The position numbers were made by a program, and so were the translations under genes. Positions 1-10,158 of a stretch of 64,000 nucleotides of DNA are shown here, piece after piece. The notes under the pieces are model-generated. The model was given only the letters and a program-made list of their open reading frames with translations. It was not told where the DNA came from and ran no database searches. Every line of letters starts with the position of its first letter. Position 1 is the stretch's first letter. This stretch comes from Vreelandella zhaodongensis (GTDB lineage Bacteria > Pseudomonadota > Gammaproteobacteria > Pseudomonadales > Halomonadaceae): positions 62,001-126,000 of the forward strand of contig NZ_JACCDD010000003.1 in NCBI RefSeq assembly GCF_013415115.1, in the 5' to 3' direction.

Positions 1-730
1 AACCAATATTGGGAATAAAGTTAAGCGCAAAGGCCAGTACCGCCCAAAGTAGTGGAAACTGCACGCCCACCGCCAAGCATGAAAGCCACACCAACACCGC
101 CGTTGCCAAGCTAATCACTGTTTTAACTGCCAAGTAGCGTTTCAGCGTTAAGCTAAATTCGCTAAAGCGCTTGAGGCTGGGGGCAGGGTTTTCCAGGGCA
201 AGCGACACTTTCTCCCGGAAATTCAGTGTTTCAAACAGCATAAAAATCACTAACAGTGCCACAATGCTGCCCTGCATAAAGAGACTACCAAGCTCCCCTA
301 GCAATTTTGTCACCCACGATCCGTCGTCCTCCATGGCAAATAAATTACTTAGCTGTTCAGGGTTGATGGCCAACCCACTATTGGCAAGCGCATTCAAAAC
401 ATCTCTATAGTGCTCATACAAACGCGCCTCAATATCTGGTAGCGCCTCAACAAAGGTGCTAAAGCTATTCACTACCAGCAAACCAATCAAAGAGACAAAC
501 CCAACGAGCACCATCAATGCTAAGAAAGCCGAGGTTCGCATCCCTAAACCGTGCCGATGCAGCCATTGAATAGGCGATGTGCACACCACCGCGATAAAAA
601 CAGCCAACAGCAATGGCACGATTAAATCAGCTCCTGCCTTCATGCCAGCGACAATCACCACCAAGGCAGCAAGCGCCAAGGTCGCGTTTAAGGGGATACT
701 TCGGTAGTCATCATCCGACAATTTAGACAT
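1..730 (-). CDS. AI-2E family transporter (partial, C-terminus outside window)
   Basis: The reverse strand reads from an ATG at 730 (MSKLSDDDYRSIPLN) without a stop to the window edge, about 243 codons. The protein starts with hydrophobic segments, has a soluble stretch around residues 65-130 (LPDIEARLYEHYRDVLNALA), then further membrane segments, and the visible part ends in ALNFIPNIG, a motif typical of the AI-2E/PerM (formerly UPF0118) permease family. Members are about 350 residues, so roughly the last 100 are missing. The family includes the autoinducer-2 exporter TqsA, but most members have no proven substrate, so a transport role is all that can be stated. It is divergent from the SIMPL gene; the 238 bases between hold no motif I can name. 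Confidence 0.85.
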   Translation of the reverse strand, partial: MSKLSDDDYRSIPLNATLALAALVVIVAGMKAGADLIVPLLLAVFIAVVCTSPIQWLHRHGLGMRTSAFLALMVLVGFVSLIGLLVVNSFSTFVEALPDIEARLYEHYRDVLNALANSGLAINPEQLSNLFAMEDDGSWVTKLLGELGSLFMQGSIVALLVIFMLFETLNFREKVSLALENPAPSLKRFSEFSLTLKRYLAVKTVISLATAVLVWLSCLAVGVQFPLLWAVLAFALNFIPNIG

Positions 731-968
731 CGCCTTTTCCCTAGCTTTTATCTATACAGCATGGTCGCTCGGTTGATATTGCACAAACTCTGGCAATAGT
801 GATCCAACTATGAAATTAGCACGCAAACTATGGAAATAGTGAGCAATTGCTTTTTACCACCACTTTGTGAGTGAACTTTACACTGCCTTCCCCTTCAAAG
901 CGGTGTTCTCAGTAACCAGCTAACTTTCAGCTCGCTAGTCGAGCCCCAAAATAGTAAGGAAAGGATTT

Positions 969-3018
<2,050 letters not shown>

Positions 3019-3179
3019 TTATCCCTTGGCCTGAAATCAGTGGAACACGGCGTACACCGCCCGTGATGAAAGAGGCCTATTGTAGGCAAAAGCACGGCGT
3101 GGAGCTATGGGTGGCTTAATGGGGAGTGATGGCTTGTATGAAGTAAGCATTTTGCTATGGCAAAAGTGAATATTGCTTT

Positions 3180-3214
3180 AGCGCCTGCCGCCTTTATGTA
3201 GCAGGCGCTTTTTT
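3180..3214 (+). terminator. Intrinsic terminator without an obvious upstream gene
   Basis: A perfect 9-bp stem (AGCGCCTGC at 3180-3188 with GCAGGCGCT at 3201-3209) is followed by six T residues on the plus strand. On the minus strand no T tract follows. The only annotated gene upstream on the plus strand is the SIMPL gene, more than 1.3 kb away with serS lying antisense in between, so the terminator either stops antisense transcription or ends a short unannotated transcript from 3016-3179. Confidence 0.7.
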
Positions 3215-3238
3215 ATGGCCTGCCGCTAACCTGCTAGC

Positions 3239-3865
3239 ATGTCGTTAATTTCCCCTAATCATGCGAACTCTCTTATGACTTCTGCGTTTGAACAGACCCT
3301 AACGGCCATTGATACGCTTCACGCTCAAGATCCGCGCCAAACCACCCTTGACGATGGTACTACCCTGCCCCAGGAACTTGCCTACGCCCAGCGTATGAGT
3401 CATTGGTTAGCACAGTTACAATCTACCCCTACCGAACAGCTGCGTTTGGCAGTACGCGCCCAGCATCTCCAGCGCTGGCTTGTGCCGCGCAGCGATTACC
3501 CTGAAGGGCGCATAGGCTATTTAACCTGGCGTCGCGATCAGGGGGAGCGCGCGGGCGATACCACTGCCCAGCTGATGCGCGACGCTGGCTATAGCGCTGC
3601 AGACGCCGAACGAACCGCAACGATTATCCGCAAGAAAGGTCTTGGTCGCGATGCCGATGTGCAAGCGCTGGAAGATTGCGCCTGCCTGGTGTTTTTGGAA
3701 AATTACTTCGCGGATTTCTCCCGCAAGGTCGAGCACGACCATATGGTGCGTATTGTGCAAAAAACCTGGGGCAAGATGTCACCCCAAGCACATGCGCTTG
3801 CTTTGGCACTGCCCATGAACGCGACCAGCGCAGCGCTGGTGAAAGAAGCACTTGGCAGTGCATAA
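3239..3865 (+). CDS. DUF4202 family protein
   Basis: The 208-residue soluble protein matches the DUF4202 family (FEQTLTAID near the start, RAQHLQRWLVPRSDYPEGRIGYLTWRRD-type central region, and ALEDCACLVFLENYF near residue 150). The family has no established function. A second ATG at 3275 (MTSAFEQ) would match the usual family start better; neither start has a clear Shine-Dalgarno sequence. The gene lies just downstream of the orphan terminator at 3180-3214 and 87 bases before the first ydiJ-type gene. Confidence 0.8.
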   Translation: MSLISPNHANSLMTSAFEQTLTAIDTLHAQDPRQTTLDDGTTLPQELAYAQRMSHWLAQLQSTPTEQLRLAVRAQHLQRWLVPRSDYPEGRIGYLTWRRDQGERAGDTTAQLMRDAGYSAADAERTATIIRKKGLGRDADVQALEDCACLVFLENYFADFSRKVEHDHMVRIVQKTWGKMSPQAHALALALPMNATSAALVKEALGSA

Positions 3866-3952
3866 GACGTACCACCAAGATGCAGAGCCGCGGTAGCTGC
3901 GGTAAAGTAGCGTATCCCCTATCCGCTCCCAGCAGTGACGGCTTGATCAACT

Positions 3953-6900
3953 ATGATTGCATCTTTGGATTCTCGTACGGCCCCGTTTAAACGCTTGAGC
4001 ACTCATTACGTGCGTTTCCTCGAAGCCCTGCACGCCCGCGGTTTCGAAGGCGAGATTGCCCCGGACTACGCCAACCGCACGGTGCTGGCAACGGATAACT
4101 CGATTTACCAGCGCTTGCCACAGGCGGCGGTGTTTCCTAAGCACGCGGAAGATCTTGAACGCCTTGCCAAGCTAGCCGCTGAGCTGCCCCACCGCGATAT
4201 TGTGCTCACGCCTCGGGGCGGCGGCACGGGTACTAACGGCCAGTCGTTGACCGACGGTATCGTGGTGGACGTTTCCCGCCATATGAATCAGATCCTCGAG
4301 ATCGATGTAGAGGCACGGCGGGTACGCGTTCAGGCGGGCGTGGTGAAGGATCAACTCAACGCGGCGCTGAAGCCCCATGGGTTGTTTTTTGCCCCGGAGC
4401 TTTCGACCTCTAACCGTGCCACCATCGGCGGCATGATCTCCACCGATGCCAGCGGCCAGGGCAGCTGCGAGTACGGCAAAACCCGTGACCATGTGCTGGA
4501 ACTGGACACGGTTCTGCTGGGGGGACAGCATCTGCACAGCCGCCCGCTTAGCGCTGACGAGGAGCAGCAGGCCGTTGCGCAATCCGGCATTCTTGGCCGC
4601 GTGCATACCACTGCGGCTGAGATTATTGACCAGCAGCGCGATTTGATTGAGGCGAAATTTCCGCCGCTTAACCGCTGTTTAACCGGCTACGATTTAGCCC
4701 ACCTGCGGGAAGCGCAAGGCCAACTGAACCTGAACAGCCTACTGTGTGGTTCGGAAGGATCGCTGGGCTTTTTGAATGAAGCGGTATTGAACGTGCTGCC
4801 GATCCCTAAGCACGCCACGCTGGTTAATGTGCGCTACCCAGGCTTTATGGACGCGCTGCGCGATGCTAAGGCATTGATGGCCAGCAGCGCTCGGCCCACT
4901 TCCATCGAAACAGTGGATGACACGGTGCTGCAGCTGGCCATGGAAGATTTTGTCTGGGACAGCGTAGCTGAGTTTTTCCCCGCCACCGGTAGTACGCCGA
5001 TTCGTGGCATTAACTTGATCGAGTTTAATGACGATGATCCTGAGCGCTTGGCGGAACGGGTACAGGCGTTCACTGACCATTTGAGCCAAGACGCTACCGT
5101 TGAGCGTTTAGGTTACACCCTGGCCGAAGGCCGTCCGCAGATCCAAAAAGTCTACGCCATGCGTAAACGCTCGGTGGGCTTGCTGGGCAATGTGCAGGGC
5201 GAAAAGCGCCCGATTGCGTTTGTGGAAGATACCGCCGTACCACCGGAGCACTTGGCTGACTTTATTACTGAGTTCCGCGCCGCGTTGGATGCTAGGCAAC
5301 TTTCATACGGGATGTTTGGCCATGTCGATGCGGGAGTGCTGCACGTGCGCCCGGCGCTGGATATGAAAGATCCTGCGCAGGAAAAACTGATTCGTGAGAT
5401 TTCCGATGAAGTGGCAGCCCTGACCCAGAAGTACGGCGGGTTGTTATGGGGAGAACACGGCAAAGGCGTGCGCTCGGAGTACGGCCCCAAGTTCTTTGGT
5501 GAGCTGTACCCCAGCCTGCAGCGCGTTAAAGCAGCCTTTGATCCGCATAACCAGCTAAACCCCGGCAAGATTGCGTCGCCCGCAGAAGGCCATGAACTAA
5601 TCGCCAAAGACAGCGACCCTGATCTGTTAACGGTCGATGGCGTCACCCTGCGCGGCCAGTTGGATCGCACCATTGATGAACGTGCCTGGCAGGCCTATGA
5701 CGCGGCGGTGTACTGCAACGGCAATGGTGCCTGTTATAACTACGACCTTGATGACCCCATGTGCCCTTCCTGGAAGGCTACCCGTGACCGTGTGCATTCG
5801 CCCAAAGGCCGCGCCAGTTTGATGCGTGAGTGGCTACGCCTACAAACCCAGGCGGGTATCGATGTGGTGGAAGAGTCGCGCAAGAAAAAAGCCGAAAACG
5901 GCTGGGGCTTTGTTAAAAGCTTTCCCCGCCGGGTCATGAACACCGTTAGCAAGCAGCAACACCACGACTACTCCCACCAGGTGTATGACGCCATGGCGGG
6001 TTGCTTGGCGTGTAAATCCTGCGCAGGCCAGTGCCCCATAAAGGTCAACGTGCCGCAGTTCCGTTCGCAGTTTTTAGAGGTCTACCACGGCCGCTATTTG
6101 CGCCCGCTGCGCGATTACATCATTGGTGGCACCGAATTCATGCTGCCAACGCTTGCCAAGATCGCGCCGCTGTATAACGCCCTACTCAACCAGCGCTGGG
6201 TGGACAGCTTGATGCGCAAAGGGCTGGGGATGAGTGATTCTCCGCAGCTTTCCCGTGCCAGCGTGAAAAAGCAGCTAAGGGCTTGGGGCATCGCCGAAGC
6301 CACGCCCACCTCCCTGGCACTACTCACTGAGCAGCAGCGCGCTAACAGCGTGATTATTGTCCAGGATGCGTTCACCAGCCACTTTGAAGCCAAGCTGGTG
6401 ATGGATGTGGTGGAACTGCTGTCGCGGCTGAATCTGCGGGTGTTTGTGATGCCGTTTTCTGCCAACGGCAAACCGCTGCAGGTACAGGGCTTTTTAGGCG
6501 CCTTTGAGCGCACGGCGGAAAAACAGGCCAAGCGCCTGCGGGCGTTGGCAGAGTTTGAGGTGCCGATGGTGGGTATCGACCCCGCCATGACGCTGACCTA
6601 TCGCCAGGAGTACGTTAAATCCTTAGGTGCCGAGCAAGTACCCAACGTGCTGATGCTGCAAGAGTGGCTAGCCACCCGTATTAACACGCTAGCACCTAGC
6701 CAGCTTACGCTAACCGACCCTGGCTTTAAGCTGCTGTCTCACTGCACCGAAAAGACCAACGCACCGGGCAGCCCCAACGCCTGGCGGCAGGTGTTTGCGG
6801 CATTTGGTTTAGAGCTTGAGCTAATGGCGACCGGTTGTTGCGGGATGTCCGGCACCTACGGGCATGAAACCCGTAATGTCGACACATCGAAGACAATCTA

Positions 6901-7054
6901 CGCCCAATCCTGGCAGCCCCAGGTGGAAGCCAAGGAAAACGCAGGCAAGCTGCTCGCCACAGGCTACTCCTGCCGTAGCCAGGTAAAACGCTACTCAGCA
7001 CAAACCCTACCCCACCCGCTTCAGGCGTTGTTGGTATGCTTGCGTAGCCGTTAA
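3953..7054 (+). CDS. ydiJ: YdiJ-type FAD/Fe-S oxidoreductase (D-2-hydroxyglutarate dehydrogenase family), copy 1
   Basis: The 1033-residue protein fits the YdiJ family (E. coli YdiJ has 1018 residues), which oxidises D-2-hydroxyglutarate and passes electrons through Fe-S clusters. The FAD-binding loop lies near residues 85-97 (TPRGGGTGTNGQS). The FAD-oxidase C-terminal domain spans roughly 290-550 and contains YGMFGHVDAGVLHVRP. Fe-S cysteines occur at about 587-605 (CNGNGACYNY...MCPS) and about 683-693 (CLACKSCAGQC), and CCG-type cysteines near 930 (SHCTEKT) and 960 (TGCCGMSG). All expected cysteines are present, so it appears functional. No Shine-Dalgarno is visible. A second copy lies at 15015-18116, and by eye the two are identical from 5378 to 6989. 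The true substrate of this copy cannot be read from sequence. Confidence 0.92.
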   Translation: MIASLDSRTAPFKRLSTHYVRFLEALHARGFEGEIAPDYANRTVLATDNSIYQRLPQAAVFPKHAEDLERLAKLAAELPHRDIVLTPRGGGTGTNGQSLTDGIVVDVSRHMNQILEIDVEARRVRVQAGVVKDQLNAALKPHGLFFAPELSTSNRATIGGMISTDASGQGSCEYGKTRDHVLELDTVLLGGQHLHSRPLSADEEQQAVAQSGILGRVHTTAAEIIDQQRDLIEAKFPPLNRCLTGYDLAHLREAQGQLNLNSLLCGSEGSLGFLNEAVLNVLPIPKHATLVNVRYPGFMDALRDAKALMASSARPTSIETVDDTVLQLAMEDFVWDSVAEFFPATGSTPIRGINLIEFNDDDPERLAERVQAFTDHLSQDATVERLGYTLAEGRPQIQKVYAMRKRSVGLLGNVQGEKRPIAFVEDTAVPPEHLADFITEFRAALDARQLSYGMFGHVDAGVLHVRPALDMKDPAQEKLIREISDEVAALTQKYGGLLWGEHGKGVRSEYGPKFFGELYPSLQRVKAAFDPHNQLNPGKIASPAEGHELIAKDSDPDLLTVDGVTLRGQLDRTIDERAWQAYDAAVYCNGNGACYNYDLDDPMCPSWKATRDRVHSPKGRASLMREWLRLQTQAGIDVVEESRKKKAENGWGFVKSFPRRVMNTVSKQQHHDYSHQVYDAMAGCLACKSCAGQCPIKVNVPQFRSQFLEVYHGRYLRPLRDYIIGGTEFMLPTLAKIAPLYNALLNQRWVDSLMRKGLGMSDSPQLSRASVKKQLRAWGIAEATPTSLALLTEQQRANSVIIVQDAFTSHFEAKLVMDVVELLSRLNLRVFVMPFSANGKPLQVQGFLGAFERTAEKQAKRLRALAEFEVPMVGIDPAMTLTYRQEYVKSLGAEQVPNVLMLQEWLATRINTLAPSQLTLTDPGFKLLSHCTEKTNAPGSPNAWRQVFAAFGLELELMATGCCGMSGTYGHETRNVDTSKTIYAQSWQPQVEAKENAGKLLATGYSCRSQVKRYSAQTLPHPLQALLVCLRSR
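4013..7050 (+). repeat. Long direct repeat, left copy (ydiJ paralogue)
   Basis: This segment aligns without net gaps to 15075-18112 (constant offset 11,062). Both copies diverge in the first 20 codons and in short patches (around 4320, 4550-4660, 4870-4920, 5070-5105 and 5373-5377), but positions 5378-6989 show no differences on reading. Divergence resumes only in the last 60 bases. Confidence 0.95.
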
Positions 7055-7082
7055 ATCTAAAACGGCTGAATATCAAAAAGAA

Positions 7083-7115
7083 AACAGCCCCTCATCTGCT
7101 AGATAAGGGGCTGTT
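7083..7115 (-). terminator. Bidirectional terminator between ydiJ copy 1 and the amidohydrolase
   Basis: AACAGCCCCT (7083-7092) pairs perfectly with AGGGGCTGTT (7106-7115). Read on the minus strand the stem is followed by a T-rich tract (TTTTCTTTTTG), fitting the end of the amidohydrolase operon; on the plus strand it closes ydiJ copy 1 with a weaker tail. Confidence 0.7.
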
Positions 7116-7217
7116 ACTTAAGAAACCTCTGATTAACTATTGCGCTTGACCATAGTGAGCTTTTTCGTTGATTTTTGCCTTGTCTGGTCTGCGCTCATCA
7201 CATGAATTAGAGACTCC

Positions 7218-8126
7218 TTAGGCTAAGTCACCAAAGTAAAGCGCGTCTGGATTATCAACCAATATTCGCTTACGTGTTTGTACATCAGGCGCCCAAGATG
7301 CAAGTTCATCAAAAAGCGCACCGTCATTTGGCATGGGTACGGAGATATGGGGATGAGGCCAGTCTGAGCCCCAAACACACCTCTCTGGATTCGCTTGGAT
7401 CAGTTGCTGTGCGAAAGGGACAACGTCATCGTAGGGCGTTTGATCAAGCGAGGTTATGCGGTATGCCCCCGAGAGCTTTACCCAGGCATGGCCATTTTTC
7501 AAAGCACGGCAAAGCGCTTGAAAGCCCTCCTGTGCAAGCCCTTTCTCACATGCCATGTGCCCCATGTGGTCTATCACAACGGGAACAGGAAGTTGGCCTA
7601 TGAGTGTTTCGAAGTTCTCAAATTCAGAAACATCAACAAGGAACTGCAAATGCCAACCCCTTTCAGCCAACCTGTCTGCAAGAGCGGTGACGTCTTTCCA
7701 AGATATCCCTCCCTTGAAAAGCATATTAAGCCGTACGCCTCGGAACCCGTCTTCATGCAGTGCATCTAACTTATTATCACTGACACTGCTATCGACAACC
7801 GCAACGCCTCGGTAGGCATGACCGCTCTTCCTCAGGCGTTGTAATGCATGACGGGTAGCTGAGTTGTCCACCCCATACACACTTGGTTGCACCAAAATGC
7901 CGCGCTGAATACCAAGCGTCTGATGCAGGTGAAGGTACTCCTCTAGCGAAGCATCCGGCGGTGTGTAGGTGCGTCCAGGGTGAAAGGGATACTTCGATGA
8001 AGGCCCAAACACATGCGCATGGCAGTCAACTGCACCAGCAGGCACCAAGAAGTGCGGTGCCTTAGGTGATGGATCCATCGGAGCACATTCAGGAATTCCA
8101 GCGACACTACCCGTACTGTTTTGCAT
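7218..8126 (-). CDS. Amidohydrolase-family lactonase (2-pyrone-4,6-dicarboxylate lactonase-like, COG3618)
   Basis: The 302-residue protein is a TIM-barrel hydrolase of the amidohydrolase superfamily. The first-strand motif DCHAHVFGP (His36, His38), the later VVIDHMGH and the terminal WGSDWPHPH motif with its conserved Asp are all present. This arrangement is typical of LigI-like lactonases, which open the ring of 2-pyrone-4,6-dicarboxylate or related lactones. The first 30 residues have no recognisable domain, and internal starts such as Met17 are possible. The gene follows the alpha/beta-hydrolase by 3 bases, so the two are almost certainly co-transcribed. The substrate is unknown: no aromatic catabolism genes are nearby, so a lactone or amide from another compound is equally likely. 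Confidence 0.82.
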   Translation of the reverse strand: MQNSTGSVAGIPECAPMDPSPKAPHFLVPAGAVDCHAHVFGPSSKYPFHPGRTYTPPDASLEEYLHLHQTLGIQRGILVQPSVYGVDNSATRHALQRLRKSGHAYRGVAVVDSSVSDNKLDALHEDGFRGVRLNMLFKGGISWKDVTALADRLAERGWHLQFLVDVSEFENFETLIGQLPVPVVIDHMGHMACEKGLAQEGFQALCRALKNGHAWVKLSGAYRITSLDQTPYDDVVPFAQQLIQANPERCVWGSDWPHPHISVPMPNDGALFDELASWAPDVQTRKRILVDNPDALYFGDLA

Positions 8127-8129
8127 TAC

Positions 8130-9050
8130 TTACACCACCGCCTTAGCAGCTTGCTCAGTGGCTACATTTGATGCCACCCAATTAGCCACAACTGCTGCAA
8201 AACGCTGGAACTTAGGATCATCGTCTAGCATCCATTCGGTGTGGCCACCGTCTGGAAGTAGAAATAATGATTTAGGCCCAGGATAGACTGCATACAACGA
8301 ATGCGCTTCAGTTACCGGGTGGAGGTCATTTTCCCCACCATGCGCAATGAGTAGCGGTGTGTTTGCAAAACGCTGATCAATATGGGCTTCTGGGTGGAAA
8401 GAGACCAATGAATCGGCAAAGTCTAAATCAGACGTCAGCCCATAACCGGGTGTTTTTCGGAGCACTTCGTCAACATACCCTTTGGAAATCGGATCAAGCG
8501 GATAAATATCAAACGGATCAATCTTTTGTGCCTCTCCTCCTTGTGCAAGGCGAAGGCGCTCTTGCTTAACGAATTGACGGAAATTTTTCCACCCCAACTC
8601 GCCGCGTAGTGCTTTCTGTACACGCACAGCGTCAAAAAAGCCGTTCATGCTGATCAATGCATCAACCTGATCCTCTACCAAACGGTAAGCATCTAACACT
8701 AAGCCACCGGCCATGCCCCAGCCAGCAAGAACCAGTGCACGGCCTTCTTGTTCGGCACGAGCCCGCACACGAGTAACGACACTTGCTATATCGCGTACTT
8801 GCTCTTCTAACAATACCTTACCGCGCTCACCTTCGCTTTCACCGAATCCGCGATAGTCGAAACCGAAGCACAAAAAGCCTTTTTTGGTTAAAAAACGAGC
8901 AAAACGCTCAGGATGGATATGCTTGAGACCAGTAAAGCCGGAGCAGACAATAACGATTGGCGCATGCTCCTGTAGCTTATTTTCTTCCCAGTAGTAAGAA
9001 CCATCAAGTTTAAAACCATCACTAAAGATTGAGACGCTTTCTGATTGCAT
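8130..9050 (-). CDS. Alpha/beta-hydrolase-fold protein with Gly at the nucleophile position
   Basis: The 306-residue protein has the alpha/beta-hydrolase layout: an oxyanion-loop region near residue 38 (CSGFTGLKHIHPERF), the following FDYRGFGESEGERG strand-turn, a nucleophile elbow, an acid (GGENDLHPVTEA) and a terminal His (PDGGHTEW). At the elbow it reads AGWGMAGG where most family members have G-x-S-x-G, so the usual Ser is Gly. The codons (GGC TGG GGC ATG GCC GGT GGC) are unambiguous. Acid and His are kept. It may be a non-hydrolytic member (lyase, C-C bond chemistry or binding) or use a different mechanism. ATG with CGGAG upstream. First gene of the two-gene operon, divergent from the GlxA-type regulator. 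Confidence 0.85.
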   Translation of the reverse strand: MQSESVSIFSDGFKLDGSYYWEENKLQEHAPIVIVCSGFTGLKHIHPERFARFLTKKGFLCFGFDYRGFGESEGERGKVLLEEQVRDIASVVTRVRARAEQEGRALVLAGWGMAGGLVLDAYRLVEDQVDALISMNGFFDAVRVQKALRGELGWKNFRQFVKQERLRLAQGGEAQKIDPFDIYPLDPISKGYVDEVLRKTPGYGLTSDLDFADSLVSFHPEAHIDQRFANTPLLIAHGGENDLHPVTEAHSLYAVYPGPKSLFLLPDGGHTEWMLDDDPKFQRFAAVVANWVASNVATEQAAKAVV

Positions 9051-9070
9051 GGAGTGCTCCGAAAAATATT

Positions 9071-9100
9071 CAAGATGTCTATTGAGGCATTGACATCTTG
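9071..9100. promoter_or_regulatory. Perfect 9-bp inverted repeat, probable operator for the divergent regulator
   Basis: CAAGATGTC (9071-9079) and GACATCTTG (9092-9100) are exact reverse complements separated by 12 bases, so the half-site centres are 21 bases or two helical turns apart. The repeat sits in the 102-base gap between the alpha/beta-hydrolase and the GlxA/AraC regulator. TTGACA at 9090-9095 overlaps the right arm and TATAAC lies at 9102-9107. The position suits control of both divergent transcripts by the adjacent regulator. Confidence 0.6.
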
Positions 9101-9152
9101 CTATAACGGCCCCATCGTTAAAGACATTAAAACGCCATAAAAGAAAACAATT

Positions 9153-10121
9153 ATGACACGCGACAGGCAGACATCCCGCCCTTTCAGCATTGGCTTCTTG
9201 CTTTTTCCTAATTTCGCGATGCTCTCGTTTAGCTCAGTGATAGAGCCATTACGTATCGCTAACCGACTTAGCAACGAACCTGAATATCATTGGGAGCTAC
9301 TAAGCCTTAATGACCAAGCAGTCATCGCAAGCAATGGTATTGCCTTTACCCCCAGTTTGCCGATGAGCGAATGGCGGCAGCTTGACAGTATTATTTTAGT
9401 CGCAGGTTTAGGCACCAATCTTATTGCTGATCAAAGCCTATTTAAATGGTTACGTGAAATTTCACGCAGTAATAAACTTTTAGGGTCTACCTCTACAGGG
9501 AGCATTCTTCTCGCGAAAGCGGGTGTATTAAAGAACAAACGCTGTACGATCCACTGGGAAGATCAGGCTAGCCTGCAAGAAGAGTATCCTGAGTTGATTG
9601 TTACCCATGAGCTTTTTGAAATCTCAGGCAACATAATGACTTGCTCTGGTGGCACTGCAGGACTCGACATGATGCTCTCATTAATTGAGAGCCAACAAGG
9701 AAGTGACTTAGCAAAAAAAATTGCCGAACAGTGCATCCACCCCACCATACGTTCTGCACATGAAATGCAGCGAATGCCCATCGAGGAACTGCTAGGCATT
9801 CATAATCCTGCGCTGTCCATTTCAATTAAAATTATGCAGTCACATATTGAAGACCCAATTAACTGTGACAGCATTGCTCAAATGGCTAATATCTCTAACC
9901 GGCAGCTGCAACGCTTATTTAAAGATAAATTTTCTCTGACACCCGCAGCTTACTATCTTAGATTGCGCCTTGAGCACGGCGACAATCTACTGCGTAAGAC
10001 ATCGATGAGCGTTTTGAACATTGCTACCGCCACAGGGTTTTCATCAACATCTCACTTTAGCAAATGCTACAGAAAACAGTATGGGCTATCACCGCGTGAA
10101 CAAAGAAAGTCCCTCAGCTAG
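9153..10121 (+). CDS. GlxA/AraC-family transcriptional regulator
   Basis: The 322-residue protein has an N-terminal DJ-1/PfpI-like (glutamine amidotransferase-like) domain, about residues 10-180, and a C-terminal AraC-type double helix-turn-helix, about 220-320 (INCDSIAQMANISNRQLQRL and MSVLNIATATGFSSTSHFSK). The family includes GbdR, CdhR, SouR and ArgR, which sense glycine betaine, carnitine, sarcosine or arginine and activate their catabolic operons. The usual nucleophile Cys is Ser here (GSTSTGS), consistent with ligand binding instead of catalysis. The codon usage is AT-richer than neighbours: hand counts give 45% G+C for 9601-9660 and 38% for 9841-9900, against 57% for 6001-6060. It probably controls the surrounding hydrolase and transporter genes. 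Confidence 0.88.
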   Translation: MTRDRQTSRPFSIGFLLFPNFAMLSFSSVIEPLRIANRLSNEPEYHWELLSLNDQAVIASNGIAFTPSLPMSEWRQLDSIILVAGLGTNLIADQSLFKWLREISRSNKLLGSTSTGSILLAKAGVLKNKRCTIHWEDQASLQEEYPELIVTHELFEISGNIMTCSGGTAGLDMMLSLIESQQGSDLAKKIAEQCIHPTIRSAHEMQRMPIEELLGIHNPALSISIKIMQSHIEDPINCDSIAQMANISNRQLQRLFKDKFSLTPAAYYLRLRLEHGDNLLRKTSMSVLNIATATGFSSTSHFSKCYRKQYGLSPREQRKSLS

Positions 10122-10158
10122 CTTAATACACCTGCTCTAGTCAGCCTCACTATCAGGC

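Noticed and set aside
171..410. 79-codon plus-strand frame in the AI-2E permease region
   Set aside because: The opposite strand encodes the permease without a break across the same bases.
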